Source: Chloroflexota bacterium
GTDB lineage: Bacteria; Chloroflexota; Dehalococcoidia; JACPQK01
Length of the DNA: 64,000 nt
Direction of reading: 5' to 3'
Assembly: GCA_016190505.1 (NCBI GenBank)
Contig: JACPQM010000002.1
Coordinates: 1 to 64,000 of the forward strand
Shown piece by piece: positions 8,163 through 16,794 of this stretch. Position numbers and translations under genes: made by a program. Each line of letters starts with the position of its first letter. Within the stretch, counting starts at the first letter, position 1. Under the pieces are notes generated by a model. That model made no database searches. It saw nothing but the letters and a program-made list of their open reading frames with translations, and was not told where the DNA came from.

Positions 8163-8492
8163 CTATGTCCGCTTGCCTACCCGGCGTAGTATGACGGCCA
8201 AGTCGTGGTCGAGGTCTTCAAGGCTGTACTGGGCTGGGATTCTCCTCTGCCTCACAGAGTCCAGCATTTCCCAGAGGGACACTCCAGCCTCCTCAGCCGC
8301 CTTTGCCAAAGTGATCCTACCCTGTGCGTACTCCCCGGAGTAATGCTCCAGTTTCCAGTCCCTCAGGGCACGATGCAGGAGCTTGCGCAGGGTCGTTGCC
8401 CTGTCGGTTTGCTCTACCTTCTCCACCTTCTCCAGGTCGGCCATCAATGCCTCTGGCAGCCTTGCCCCGACCATCCGTTCTTTTCTCATCAC
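8163..8492 (-). CDS. UPF0175 family protein (VapB-like antitoxin)
   Basis: 109 residues. An N-terminal ribbon-helix-helix-like part (GARLPEALMADLEKV...RATTLRKLLHRAL) is followed by the UPF0175 signature YAQGRITLAKAAEEAGVSLWEMLD. Its start overlaps the stop of the upstream PIN-like gene by four bases (ATGA), so the two are coupled. UPF0175 proteins are found with DUF3368 partners in toxin-antitoxin-like pairs; here the putative toxin comes first. Confidence 0.8.
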   Translation of the reverse strand: MMRKERMVGARLPEALMADLEKVEKVEQTDRATTLRKLLHRALRDWKLEHYSGEYAQGRITLAKAAEEAGVSLWEMLDSVRQRRIPAQYSLEDLDHDLAVILRRVGKRT

Positions 8493-9004
8493 GGGCCCTC
8501 CTCTACCAACTGCAACAGCTTAGTCACGACCTCTGGTGACAGCCAAGACACTCTGCTCAAGTCCTCAAGGCTTCGATAGAAGTCTTTCTTGTCGAGCAAC
8601 CCACGAAAGAATGCATCCAGCAATACCGCCGCCGTGCCCACATACTCCAACCCGAGCGTCTGGGCCAGCTCACGAGCATTCTTGTCATCTATGACAACCG
8701 CCAAGCGCCGACTCTTGGCCAGCACCATCGCTGCTGCTTCGCCCCTGCCTATGCCTCCAGTGGTGATGTAGGTCGCTACGGTCTCCAGTTGGGCCCTGGT
8801 AAGATGGGCCACTCCGATCCAGCCTGATGTGATGGCCTCTTCTACCTCCTGGACACCTGCCTTATGCAGCCTTCGACCATCTACCACTACTTCCTCATAC
8901 ACAGATGAAGGGACAAGAACGCGCCCGTACAGCGCACGCAGCAGTACCAGCCTTCCAATTCTGGCCAGGCTGATTACAGGCGAGGAGTCGGCCACTACCG
9001 TCAT
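8489..9004 (-). CDS. DUF3368 PIN-like nuclease domain protein (putative toxin)
   Basis: 171 residues with the PIN-like aspartate start VVADSSPVISLARIG. Later acidic motifs are GIGRGEAAAMVLAK and VIDDKNARELAQTLGLEYVGTAAVLL, all typical of DUF3368. The fold predicts an RNase. I chose the ATG at 9004 because family members start a few residues before the first aspartate; an ATG at 9031 is also open. It faces away from gltX across a 97-base gap. Confidence 0.8.
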   Translation of the reverse strand: MTVVADSSPVISLARIGRLVLLRALYGRVLVPSSVYEEVVVDGRRLHKAGVQEVEEAITSGWIGVAHLTRAQLETVATYITTGGIGRGEAAAMVLAKSRRLAVVIDDKNARELAQTLGLEYVGTAAVLLDAFFRGLLDKKDFYRSLEDLSRVSWLSPEVVTKLLQLVEEGP

Positions 9005-9086
9005 CTTGTCCGCTCTCGATGATGTTATCATTCATAGCAAATGAAATCAAGACGCCGTGCCCCTTTGAATCGCGGCCATCTTCCCA

Positions 9087-9092
9087 TACAAT
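9087..9092 (+). promoter_or_regulatory. -10 box TACAAT in front of gltX
   Basis: The box ends nine bases before the gltX ATG at 9102. Transcription would begin within about 0-3 bases of the start codon. There is no Shine-Dalgarno sequence in between (agtggggcg). Confidence 0.5.
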
Positions 9093-9101
9093 AGTGGGGC
9101 G

Positions 9102-10559
9102 ATGAGCGTCCGCGTCCGCTATGCTCCCAGCCCCACGGGCACTCCCCATGTGGGCAATATCAGAACGGCCCTGTTCAACTGGCTGTTCGCCCGCAACCAG
9201 GGCGGCCAGTTCATTGTGCGCATCGAGGACACCGACGTCGAGCGCCTGGTGTCCGGCGCCCTGGAGGCCATCCTGGAGAGCCTGCGCTGGCTGGGGCTGA
9301 ACTGGGATGAAGGCCCCGAGGTCGGCGGGCCCTGTGGGCCGTACATCCAGTCGCAGCGCCTGTCGCTGTATCACGAGCACGCCCGGCGCCTGGTGGCCGA
9401 GGGGCAGGCCTACCATTGCTACTGCTCGCCCCAGCGCCTCACCGCCATGCGGGAGGAACAGCAGCGACAGAAGAGGCCGTCGGGCTATGACCGGCGGTGC
9501 CGGGAGCTGACGCCGCAGCAGCGCGCCGAGTACGAGACGCAGGGCATCAAGTCCGTCGTCCGGTTCAAGGCGCCCCTGGACGGACAAACGACGTTCAGCG
9601 ACCTGATTCGAGATGAGGTGACTTTCGCCCACAGCACCCTGGACGACCTGGTGCTGCTCAAGTCCGATGGCTACCCCACCTATCACCTGGCCAACGTGGT
9701 TGACGACCACCTGATGGGTATCACCCACGTTATGCGCGCTGAGGAGTGGCTGCCCAGCACGCCCCGGCATGTGCTGCTCTACGATGCCTTTGGCTGGCAG
9801 CCTCCGCAGTTCGCCCACTTGCCCATGATACTGGGGCCAGACCGCTCCAAGCTCTCCAAGCGTCATGGGGCCACGTCGTTGCTGGAGTACCGCGACCAGG
9901 GTTACCTGCCCGAGGCCATGATGAACTTCCTGGCGCTGTTGGGTTGGTCCCTGGACGACAAGACCGAGACCATTGACCGGGACATGTTGGTCCAACACTT
10001 CAGCATCGAGCGCGTTGGAAAGCCCGCCGCCATCTTCCACGCTGACAAGCTGCTGTGGATGAACGGCGTGTACATGCGCCAGCTCTCGCCCCAGGAGTGG
10101 CTGAAGCGCGCCCTGCCCTTCCTGGACCGTGACCTGCCCCCTGAGTTGCCCCGGCCCTTGCCGCGTGACTATCTGGCCATGACTGTGCCCCTGGTCCAGG
10201 ACCGGGCCAAGACCCTGGCGGAGATTGCGGGCCTGGTGGACTTCTTCCTGGTAGACGAGCTGACTTACGAGGCGACATTGCTGCATGACAAGGGCCTGGA
10301 CGTCGAGACCAGCCGCAAGGCGTTGGGGGCCGCGTTGGACCTGGTCAGTTCGGTGGCCCCTTTTGACGCCGAGACCCTGGAAGCAGCCCTGCGCCCCCTG
10401 GCCGAGCAGTTGGGGCTGAAGACGGGGACGTTGTTTGGCATCCTGCGGGTGGCAACCACCGGCCGTACCGCCGCGCCCCCCCTGTTCGCCACCATGGCCG
10501 TGCTGGGCCGCGAACGCTGCCTGAAGCGACTGGAAACCGCATTGAACCACCTGGCGTAG
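9102..10559 (+). CDS. gltX: Glutamyl-tRNA synthetase
   Basis: Class I synthetase that charges tRNA-Glu (and in many bacteria tRNA-Gln). The 485 residues have the HIGH-equivalent PSPTGTPHVGNIRTALFNW at the N-terminus and the KMSKS-equivalent SKLSKRHG near residue 250. GEDTE-type sequence RIEDTD is present, and a helical C-terminal anticodon-binding domain completes the usual bacterial length. Confidence 0.97.
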   Translation: MSVRVRYAPSPTGTPHVGNIRTALFNWLFARNQGGQFIVRIEDTDVERLVSGALEAILESLRWLGLNWDEGPEVGGPCGPYIQSQRLSLYHEHARRLVAEGQAYHCYCSPQRLTAMREEQQRQKRPSGYDRRCRELTPQQRAEYETQGIKSVVRFKAPLDGQTTFSDLIRDEVTFAHSTLDDLVLLKSDGYPTYHLANVVDDHLMGITHVMRAEEWLPSTPRHVLLYDAFGWQPPQFAHLPMILGPDRSKLSKRHGATSLLEYRDQGYLPEAMMNFLALLGWSLDDKTETIDRDMLVQHFSIERVGKPAAIFHADKLLWMNGVYMRQLSPQEWLKRALPFLDRDLPPELPRPLPRDYLAMTVPLVQDRAKTLAEIAGLVDFFLVDELTYEATLLHDKGLDVETSRKALGAALDLVSSVAPFDAETLEAALRPLAEQLGLKTGTLFGILRVATTGRTAAPPLFATMAVLGRERCLKRLETALNHLA

Positions 10560-10581
10560 GGGCGACCGGCCGGTCGTCCCT
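10556..10581. repeat. Imperfect palindrome at the 3' end of gltX
   Basis: GGGGCGACCGG pairs with CCGGTCGTCCC with one mismatch. It is a member of the GGGGCG palindrome family and overlaps the gltX stop codon. Confidence 0.6.
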
Positions 10582-10586
10582 GCCTG

Positions 10587-10592
10587 TATAAT
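10587..10592 (+). promoter_or_regulatory. -10 box TATAAT of a leaderless ferredoxin gene
   Basis: A perfect TATAAT ends eight bases before the ATG at 10601. Initiation would fall at the start codon. No ribosome-binding site is visible. Confidence 0.6.
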
Positions 10593-10600
10593 GGGTATGT

Positions 10601-10801
10601 ATGCCCAAGGCTGTTCTCGACGAGGCCCGCTGCCAGCCGGCCCAGTGCCCTGGAGGCCGCTGTCTGGCCCGCAAGAGCTGTCCGGTGAAGGCTATCTACC
10701 AGGACGAGCCTGACACGGTGCCCTTCGTGAGCGCGGGGATGTGCAATGGCTGTTTCAAGTGCGCGGCCTCCTGCCCTGCCCACGCCATAGTCCAGGCATG
10801 A
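10601..10801 (+). CDS. Small protein with two 4Fe-4S cysteine sets
   Basis: 66 residues. Cysteines 48, 51, 54 and 58 form a standard CxxCxxCxxxCP [4Fe-4S] motif (CNGCFKCAASCP). Cysteines 11, 16, 21 and 27 form an unusual C-x4-C-x4-C-x5-CP set that may bind a second cluster. It would act as an electron carrier or a cluster-binding accessory subunit. A NifX-like gene follows 120 bases downstream, after two palindromes. Confidence 0.85.
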   Translation: MPKAVLDEARCQPAQCPGGRCLARKSCPVKAIYQDEPDTVPFVSAGMCNGCFKCAASCPAHAIVQA

Positions 10802-10834
10802 GCCTATGAGTATGGGCCTGCGTGCAATCTGTAG

Positions 10835-10906
10835 GGGCGAGGCGCTGCCTCGCCCAGCGTAGGGCGGGCCTGGTGCAACATATGCGGGCAAGGTACTGCC
10901 TTGCCC
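10835..10906. repeat. Two GGGC-type palindromes
   Basis: GGGCGAGGC pairs with GCCTCGCCC at 10835-10855, and GGGCAAGG pairs with CCTTGCCC at 10886-10906. Both carry the flanking GTAGGGGC or CCCCTAC of the palindrome family. They fill the gap between the ferredoxin and NifX-like genes. Confidence 0.75.
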
Positions 10907-10920
10907 CTACGGGAGGCTGT

Positions 10921-11241
10921 ATGAGAGTCGCGGTTGCCTCAAGCGATGGCATCATGGTCAACCAGCACCTGGGCAAGGCTACTCGCTTCCTCATATATGA
11001 AACCCCGGGCAAGCTGCTGGAAACCAGGACCGCCCGTCCGCCCAGCCCTGGGCAGGACCTGGCCCAGGAAGACCACCTGGCCCGCCAGCTCGAGGTCGTG
11101 GCTGACTGTGCCGCCGTGATCGCCATGCGCATCGGCCCGGGTGCCCGCGAGGAGCTTCTCGAACGCGGCATAGTGCCGGTGGAGGCCCCGGGGCCCATTG
11201 AGGCGGCAGTTCGCTCTGTTCTCTCCCGAGCGTCGGGATGA
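10921..11241 (+). CDS. NifX/NifB-C-terminal-like (dinitrogenase iron-molybdenum cofactor) domain protein
   Basis: 106 residues matching the NifX/NafY/NifB C-terminal domain: MRVAVASSDGIMVNQHLGKA at the start, where family members place a cofactor-binding histidine, FLIYE, and DCAAVIAMRIGPGAREELLERGIVPV. In diazotrophs such proteins carry FeMo-cofactor precursors. Stand-alone homologues in non-diazotrophs have unknown roles. The ATG at 10921 begins the conserved region; the upstream open frame is repeat DNA. It may act with the ferredoxin gene. Confidence 0.85.
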   Translation: MRVAVASSDGIMVNQHLGKATRFLIYETPGKLLETRTARPPSPGQDLAQEDHLARQLEVVADCAAVIAMRIGPGAREELLERGIVPVEAPGPIEAAVRSVLSRASG

Positions 11242-11316
11242 TAACATAGGCGTTGTCCTCAGACTCTTCAGTCTCGGGGCTGTCGAAGGACTCAAATACT
11301 TGCCGGGGGACGGAAT

Positions 11317-12009
11317 ATGCCTGACCGGGCGCTGGCCATTGCAGCACATCCTGACGACGTGGACTTCGGGGCGGCGGGGACCTTCGCCCTCTGGGCCAAA
11401 CAGGGCTGGGAGGTCTTCTACGTCATCTGCACCAGGGGAGATAAGGGGAGCAGCGACCCGGAGATGACCCCGGAGCGGCTGACCATCTTGAGGGAACAGG
11501 AGCAGCGGGCCGCCGCCCGGGTGGCGGGTGCCCAGGACGTGCTGTTTCTGGGCCTCCCAGATGGCGGCCTGGAGGACACAACTGACTTCCGGCGGGAGCT
11601 AGTACGCTGTATTCGTCGCTTCCGACCCCGGGCGCTGTTCACCTCGGAGCCATTGCCCCACCGGCAACGCGTCTGGCACCGGGACCATCGCATTACCGGC
11701 CTGGTGGCCTGCGACGCTGCTTTCCCATACGCCCGGGATCGCCTCCACTTCTCCGAGCTCCTGGCCGAGAGCCTCCAGCCGCACAAGGTGGCCGATGTGT
11801 ATCTCTGGGGGAGTGAGGAGCCGAACACGTTCATTGACATAACACAGACCATAGATGTCAAAATCCGCGCCTTGCGCTGCCACGTCAGCCAGCTCAACAG
11901 CCGCCGGGACGACGTGGGCCAGCGCATCCGCGAACGGTGTGCTGAGGCTGGGCGCCAGATCGGCGCCGCGTACGCCGAGGCCTTCCGCCACATAGAGATC
12001 CCAGCGTAG
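11317..12009 (+). CDS. PIG-L family deacetylase
   Basis: 230 residues of the LmbE/PIG-L zinc hydrolase family, which removes acetyl groups from N-acetylglucosaminyl substrates. The metal-binding AHPDDVDFGAAGT is near the N-terminus and the third ligand sits in VWHRDHRITG near residue 123. The specific substrate is not evident. Its stop codon lies inside a palindromic repeat. Confidence 0.88.
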   Translation: MPDRALAIAAHPDDVDFGAAGTFALWAKQGWEVFYVICTRGDKGSSDPEMTPERLTILREQEQRAAARVAGAQDVLFLGLPDGGLEDTTDFRRELVRCIRRFRPRALFTSEPLPHRQRVWHRDHRITGLVACDAAFPYARDRLHFSELLAESLQPHKVADVYLWGSEEPNTFIDITQTIDVKIRALRCHVSQLNSRRDDVGQRIRERCAEAGRQIGAAYAEAFRHIEIPA

Positions 12010-12034
12010 GGGCGTATCGCAATACGCCCCTACG
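12005..12034. repeat. 13-bp-stem palindrome CGTAGGGGCGTAT
   Basis: A perfect 13-bp stem with the loop cgca. It contains the PIG-L stop codon and ends just before the AGGAGG ribosome site of the cupin gene. It belongs to the GGGGCG family. Confidence 0.8.
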
Positions 12035-12048
12035 GCTAGGAGGACAGA

Positions 12049-12366
12049 TTGCCTGTATCCGTTGGTAACTACGAAGTGGTCTCTCACGTGGAGACGCCGG
12101 AATGCAGCCTGCGGGTGATCAGGCTCGGCGCCGACCGCAAGGTCGAGCTACACTACCACGAGCGTAGCAGCCAGGTCTATTTCGTGCTGGCTGGCGAAGT
12201 CGAGATCACGATTAACAAGGACCCCCGCCGGCTCGTGCCCCAGCAGAGCGCCCGGGTCGCTCCCTTCGTACCCCACGGTGTGCGCGCCGCCGATAGCTCC
12301 GCGCTGGTGCTGAGCATATCCGTCCCCCCGCTGTCCCCTGAGGACCAGCACCCCATAGGGCACTGA
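12049..12366 (+). CDS. Cupin-domain protein
   Basis: 105 residues forming a single cupin barrel. Motif 1 is LHYHERSSQVYFVLAGEVEI and motif 2 is PFVPHGVRAAD; the histidines and glutamine/glutamate could bind a metal. The TTG start at 12049 is chosen because a strong AGGAGG lies 6 bases before it. No substrate can be assigned. Confidence 0.8.
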   Translation: MPVSVGNYEVVSHVETPECSLRVIRLGADRKVELHYHERSSQVYFVLAGEVEITINKDPRRLVPQQSARVAPFVPHGVRAADSSALVLSISVPPLSPEDQHPIGH

Positions 12367-12373
12367 GCGGGGC

Positions 12374-14302
12374 CTAGTCCTTACCCTGGCGGATGTAGTT
12401 GAGCAGGCCGCCGGCCAGGATGATCTCTACTTGCCGCGGAGAGAGGGCATGCTCGGCCTGGAACGCCGTCCCCTTGGTGCGGTTCCGCACCGTGACCTGT
12501 TTGCCCTTGCGGATCTGGCTAGCGACATCGGGTATGTCCAGCGTGTCCCCCTGGGAGATGGCCACGTAGTCCTGGGCCGCGGTGAAGGTCAGGGGCAATA
12601 TGCCGAAGTTGACCAGGTTGCTCCAGTGGATGCGGGCGAAGGACTTGGCCAGCACGGCCTTGACCCCCAGGTACATGGGCGCCAGTGCGGCGTGCTCACG
12701 GCTGGAGCCCTGCCCGTAGTTTGTCCCGCCCACGATGATGCCGCCGCCTATTTGCTTGGTGCGGCGCACAAAGTCTGGGTCCACGCGCTCGAAGACGTAC
12801 TCCGCGATGGCGGGGATATTGGAGCGCAGCGGGAGCACCTTGGCCCCGGCGGGGAGAATGTGGTCGGTGGAGACGTTGTCCCCCACCACGATAAGCACTT
12901 GCCCGGCCACCGTCTGGTCCGGGGGACTGGCCAGGGGCAGCGGCTTGATGTTGGGGCCACGGATGATCTCCACCTTGTCCGGCTCCGCCGAGGGCGGCAG
13001 GATGTAATCGTCGTTGATGACGAACTTCCGAGGCAGCTTGACTACCACGGGGTCGCCCAGCCGTCGCGGGTCGGTGATGGCGCCGGAGAGGGCGGATGCC
13101 GCAGCCACCTCGGGGCTGGCCAGATAGACCCGGTCGTCGGCCGTGCCGCTGCGCCCAGCGAAGTTGCGGTTCATAGTGCGCACCGACACCGCATTGCTGG
13201 GTGGGGCTTGCCCCATGCCGATGCATGGGCCGCAGGCGCACTCCAGGATACGGGCGCCGGCGTTGATGAGGTCCAGCAGCGCACCGCTGCGGTAGACGTT
13301 GATCAGAGTCTGCATGGACCCGGGCGTCACCACCAGACTCACATTGGCCGGGACGCCCTTGCCGCGCAGGATGCCAGCCACGGTCATCACATCCTGGAAC
13401 CCCGAGTTGTTGCAACTGCCCAGGGCTACCTGGGCGACGGGGGTGCCCTCGACGTCGCGCACTTTGCACACGTTGTCCGGGCTCTGCGGCCGGGCGATTA
13501 GCGGCTCCAGCGACGACAGGTCAATCTCAAGCACGTCGTCGTAGGCAGCGTCCGGGTCGGCGGCCAGCGGCTCCCAGGCGTGTCCGCGACCCTGGGCGAG
13601 CAAGTAGGCGTGGGTCTGCTCGTCACTGGGGAAGACCGTGGTAGTTGCGCCAAGCTCGGCGCCCATGTTGGCGACGGTGGCCCGCTGAGGCACGGTCAAG
13701 GTGGCTACACCTTCGCCGCCATACTCCATTACCCGGCCTGTGCCACCCTTCACCGTGAGCTGGCGGAGCACCTCGAGGATGATGTCCTTGGAGGCTGCCC
13801 AGGGCCGGAGTTGGCCGCGCAGCTTCACCAGAGTGACCCTGGGCATGGGCAGATAGTAGGGACGCCCGGCCATCGCCACGGCCACATCCAGGCCGCCCGC
13901 GCCGATGGCCAGCATAGCGTCGGCGCCAGCGTTGCAGGTGTGGCTGTCCGATCCCAACAGCGTCAGGCCTGGGGCGCCGAAACGCTCCAGGTGCACCTGG
14001 TGGCAGATGCCATTCCCAGGCTTGGAGAACACCATCCCGTACTTGGCGGCGATGGACTGGAGGAAGCGGTGGTCGTCGGCGCTCTCGAAGCCAGTCTGGA
14101 GCATATTGTGGTCCACGTAGCTCACCGAGAGCTTGGTGTTGACCCGGGGCACGCCCATGGCCTCGAACTGGAGGTCGGCCATGGTGCCCGTGGCGTCCTG
14201 GATGAGGGTCTGGTCCACCCGCAGAGCGATCTCCTTCCCCGGCACCAGGTCGCCGGAGACCAGGTGGGAGGATATTAGCTTATGCGCCAGGCTTTGTCCC
14301 AT
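12374..14302 (-). CDS. Aconitate hydratase
   Basis: Interconverts citrate and isocitrate through cis-aconitate with a [4Fe-4S] cluster. The 642-residue chain has DQTLIQDATGTM, the substrate loop LLGSDSHTCNAGADAMLAIGAG, and the cluster cysteine in the SHTC segment plus two in ILECACGPCIGMG. The C-terminal swivel domain has GDNVSTDHILPAG and GGTNYGQGSSREHAALAP. It is the short (about 640-residue) bacterial form. GAGGAG precedes the ATG. Homoaconitase or isopropylmalate isomerase activity is less likely because both domains are fused. Confidence 0.9.
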   Translation of the reverse strand: MGQSLAHKLISSHLVSGDLVPGKEIALRVDQTLIQDATGTMADLQFEAMGVPRVNTKLSVSYVDHNMLQTGFESADDHRFLQSIAAKYGMVFSKPGNGICHQVHLERFGAPGLTLLGSDSHTCNAGADAMLAIGAGGLDVAVAMAGRPYYLPMPRVTLVKLRGQLRPWAASKDIILEVLRQLTVKGGTGRVMEYGGEGVATLTVPQRATVANMGAELGATTTVFPSDEQTHAYLLAQGRGHAWEPLAADPDAAYDDVLEIDLSSLEPLIARPQSPDNVCKVRDVEGTPVAQVALGSCNNSGFQDVMTVAGILRGKGVPANVSLVVTPGSMQTLINVYRSGALLDLINAGARILECACGPCIGMGQAPPSNAVSVRTMNRNFAGRSGTADDRVYLASPEVAAASALSGAITDPRRLGDPVVVKLPRKFVINDDYILPPSAEPDKVEIIRGPNIKPLPLASPPDQTVAGQVLIVVGDNVSTDHILPAGAKVLPLRSNIPAIAEYVFERVDPDFVRRTKQIGGGIIVGGTNYGQGSSREHAALAPMYLGVKAVLAKSFARIHWSNLVNFGILPLTFTAAQDYVAISQGDTLDIPDVASQIRKGKQVTVRNRTKGTAFQAEHALSPRQVEIILAGGLLNYIRQGKD

Positions 14303-14410
14303 TTGTTTCTCCTCTGGAACTAGGTGCTCTCTTTCCGTCCGATTTCAACGAGGTCATCCATTGAGTGAACTGGCAGCACTTAGTGTCATTGAAAGGAGTC
14401 CGTCTCAGGC

Positions 14411-14476
14411 GGACGACGAAGCAACCTGCAGACGATGAAATCGGCAGAAGGTTGCTTCGCTGCGCTCGCAATGGCG
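14411..14476. repeat. Short member of the MITE-like repeat family
   Basis: GAAGCAACCT at 14418-14427 is the reverse complement of 14449-14458. It is followed by GCTGCGCTCGCAATGGCGG, which resembles one arm of the elements at 7050 and 24489. It lies in the 275-base gap upstream of the aconitase gene, which otherwise holds nothing I recognise. Confidence 0.65.
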
Positions 14477-14577
14477 GGAAAGAAAAGGCAACCGGGCAGG
14501 ACATAATGCCTCGCGGATTGCGGTAGAAGGCAACCCTCCCGAACGCACGATTAACATACCATGATGACCTTCCGTTT

Positions 14578-16203
14578 TCAAACGTTTGCCTTCTGAAGGC
14601 GCCGAGTCAGTGCCAGGTTCTCGCCATAGTCCACAGGGACCGCGATCAGGGAAGGCATATTTGCCCCCAAGGCGTGCTGCAACGTGGGCAGGAAGTCCTG
14701 CGCCCGCTCGATGTTGTACCCCTCCCAGCCGAAGGAGCGGGCAAACCGCACGAAGTCCGGATTGGTGAAACCCACGCCGAAGGCCTGGCCAAACTTGAGC
14801 TTGGCCTTCCAGTCCACGGCACCGTAGGTGCCATCCACCCAGACCACGCACACTACGTTGATGCCCTCGCGGCGGGCGGTCTCCATCTCCTGGGCTGTCA
14901 TCAAGAGGCCGCCATCCCCCACCACAGCCACCACCTGGCGCTTTGGGTAGGCCAATCTCGCGGCCAGGGCGCCGGGCAGCCCGATGCCCATGGACGCCAG
15001 ACCATTGGAGATGATGATGTTTTCCGGCTGAAAGGCGGGGTACATGCGGCCCAGCCACAGCTTGTGGGCGCCCACGTCGCTTACCAGAATGGCGTCGTCG
15101 TCCAGGGCGTGGCGCAGGTCAGACACCAGGCGCTGAGGCTTCACCGGGAAGCCACTGTCTTCCGCGGCGGCCTCCAACTCGCCCATGATCGCTGCGCGCA
15201 GGGAGACGAAGTCCCAGGGTGGCCGCGAGGGTATGGCCTCGGCCAGGGCGCCCAGCGCCGGCGCCAGATCGGCGACGATCTCTTCCCGGGGGGAGAAATA
15301 CTCGTCCACCTCTGCTGGCATGGTCCCTATGTGCACGATCGGCTTGTCGCCGGTGGGGTTCCACCGATACGGCGGGTACTCCACCAGGTCGTAGCCGGCG
15401 GCCAGGACCAGGTCGGCGGCTTCCAGCACATCCATCACCCTGTCGCGCCAGAGGAGCCCAATGGAGAGGAGCGACAGAGGGTGCCGGTTGTCTAGAGAGC
15501 CTTTGCCCTGGAAGGTCTCCACCACGGGTATGCCGCCCTTTGCAGCCAGCGCCGTGAGTTGGGCAGAGGCGTGGCGGCGAATGACACCATGGCCAGCGAC
15601 TATCACTGGCCTTCGAGAGGCGGCCACGAGCTGAGCGGCCCTCTGGATGGCCTCAGGGTCCGGCCTCGGGTAGCGGAAGGCGCCCGAAGGTGGTGGGAAG
15701 CGGGGCCTAGCGCTGTCCGGAAGGCCCTCTGGGAGCTCGATATGGCTGGGGCCGGGATGCTCCACCTCCGCCAGCTTGAAGGCAGTACGTACCATCTCCG
15801 GGATGACCTCAGAGGACTCGACCCGGGCCCCCCATTTGGTCACTGGGCGGAAGATGCCCCGGATGTCCACGTACTGGTGCGACTCCTTGTGGGCACGGTC
15901 CATCGCGGCCTGGGCGGTGATGGCCACCACAGGTGCATGGTCCAAATAGGCGGTGGCCACACCGGTCAGCAGGTTGGTAGCGCCAGGCCCTAGCGTGGAG
16001 AGACACACGCCAGGCCGCCCGGTGAGCCTGCCCCAGACCGTGGCCATGAAGGCGGCGCCAGCCTCGTGGCGGGTCAGGATGAACCGGATGGGGCTTCGAG
16101 AGAGGGAGTCCATGACGTCCAGGGTCTCCTCACCCGGGAGGCCAAACACGTACTGGACGCCCTCTTGCTCCAGGCAACGCACCAGCAGATCAGAGGCTTT
16201 CAT
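14578..16203 (-). CDS. Acetolactate-synthase-like thiamine-diphosphate enzyme
   Basis: 541 residues with the three TPP-enzyme domains. The N-terminal domain has the glutamate region FGLPGEETLDVMD and the glutamine-phenylalanine region, the middle domain carries VIVAGHGVIRR, and the C-terminal TPP/Mg motif is VAVVGDGGLLMTAQEMETA...WVDGTYGAVDWK. It fits catabolic acetolactate synthase (AlsS-like) best, with no regulatory subunit gene beside it. Oxalyl-CoA decarboxylase or a related 2-oxoacid lyase is possible. Its ATG shares one base with the stop of the upstream 90-residue gene (TAATG). Confidence 0.82.
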   Translation of the reverse strand: MKASDLLVRCLEQEGVQYVFGLPGEETLDVMDSLSRSPIRFILTRHEAGAAFMATVWGRLTGRPGVCLSTLGPGATNLLTGVATAYLDHAPVVAITAQAAMDRAHKESHQYVDIRGIFRPVTKWGARVESSEVIPEMVRTAFKLAEVEHPGPSHIELPEGLPDSARPRFPPPSGAFRYPRPDPEAIQRAAQLVAASRRPVIVAGHGVIRRHASAQLTALAAKGGIPVVETFQGKGSLDNRHPLSLLSIGLLWRDRVMDVLEAADLVLAAGYDLVEYPPYRWNPTGDKPIVHIGTMPAEVDEYFSPREEIVADLAPALGALAEAIPSRPPWDFVSLRAAIMGELEAAAEDSGFPVKPQRLVSDLRHALDDDAILVSDVGAHKLWLGRMYPAFQPENIIISNGLASMGIGLPGALAARLAYPKRQVVAVVGDGGLLMTAQEMETARREGINVVCVVWVDGTYGAVDWKAKLKFGQAFGVGFTNPDFVRFARSFGWEGYNIERAQDFLPTLQHALGANMPSLIAVPVDYGENLALTRRLQKANV

Positions 16204-16475
16204 TACGGCCGGGGTGTTGGGTGATAGCTGGCGTCGGTCTCAGGGTCGTACTGAAAAGCCTTCAGAAGGTCTTCGAAGAGGTTGTCGAAGTGGCTTAGAA
16301 GCACGTCGTCGTGGCGACTCCAACTGAAATCCAGAGGTGGCGGGTTGCCCTTGAGGCCCTCCCAATAACTCTGCAACTCGTATCGAGCCGCGGCTACCGC
16401 CAATGTGGCAGCGGCTTGTAGGATGGTGTCAACACTTGGTCTCCCAGTCCCCACTCTTTGCCTTGCAGTTGCCAT
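16203..16475 (-). CDS. Small protein translationally coupled to the TPP enzyme
   Basis: 90 residues of no recognised family. The N-terminus resembles a short helix-forming segment (SVDTILQAAATLAVAAARYELQSYWEGLKG), and the C-terminus is acidic then proline-rich. The stop codon overlaps the next start as TAATG, which supports it as a real gene and suggests a joint role with the TPP enzyme. Confidence 0.6.
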   Translation of the reverse strand: MATARQRVGTGRPSVDTILQAAATLAVAAARYELQSYWEGLKGNPPPLDFSWSRHDDVLLSHFDNLFEDLLKAFQYDPETDASYHPTPRP

Positions 16476-16794
16476 CGCTGTTTTCCCTCCATTGCGGCGG
16501 TTCGAGTGCTACGTCCCGCCGTACGTAAGCTCATTGTAACCCGCCCACCCGCGCCTACTCAACAACCAATATGCCGGTTGGGTAGTGTAACGTCTTGTGT
16601 GTGGAGCATGGTCTGAATCTCCGCTAGGTTGCCTCGAAGAAAAACCAGATGTGGTAACGGCAATGTATGCGGTCGCCTTGAAGCACCGCCGTAGAAGGTC
16701 GAATCTAGTGCGCTCGAAGGTACTTCCTTTCACGGGATAGGCATGGCTGCCGCAAAAGTCGCAACAATAACAAGCGCGTCCAAGCCACAGGCAG
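16476..16794. other. Intergenic stretch without a recognised gene
   Basis: 319 bases between the 90-residue gene and the zinc-ribbon membrane protein. I see no convincing open frame, RNA or repeat. A longer minus-strand frame crossing it is only an off-frame reading of the zinc-ribbon gene. Confidence 0.6.

Noticed and set aside
8895-10550. 551-residue minus-strand frame opposite gltX
   Set aside because: Gln/Gly/Leu-rich shadow of a certain gltX; no motif.
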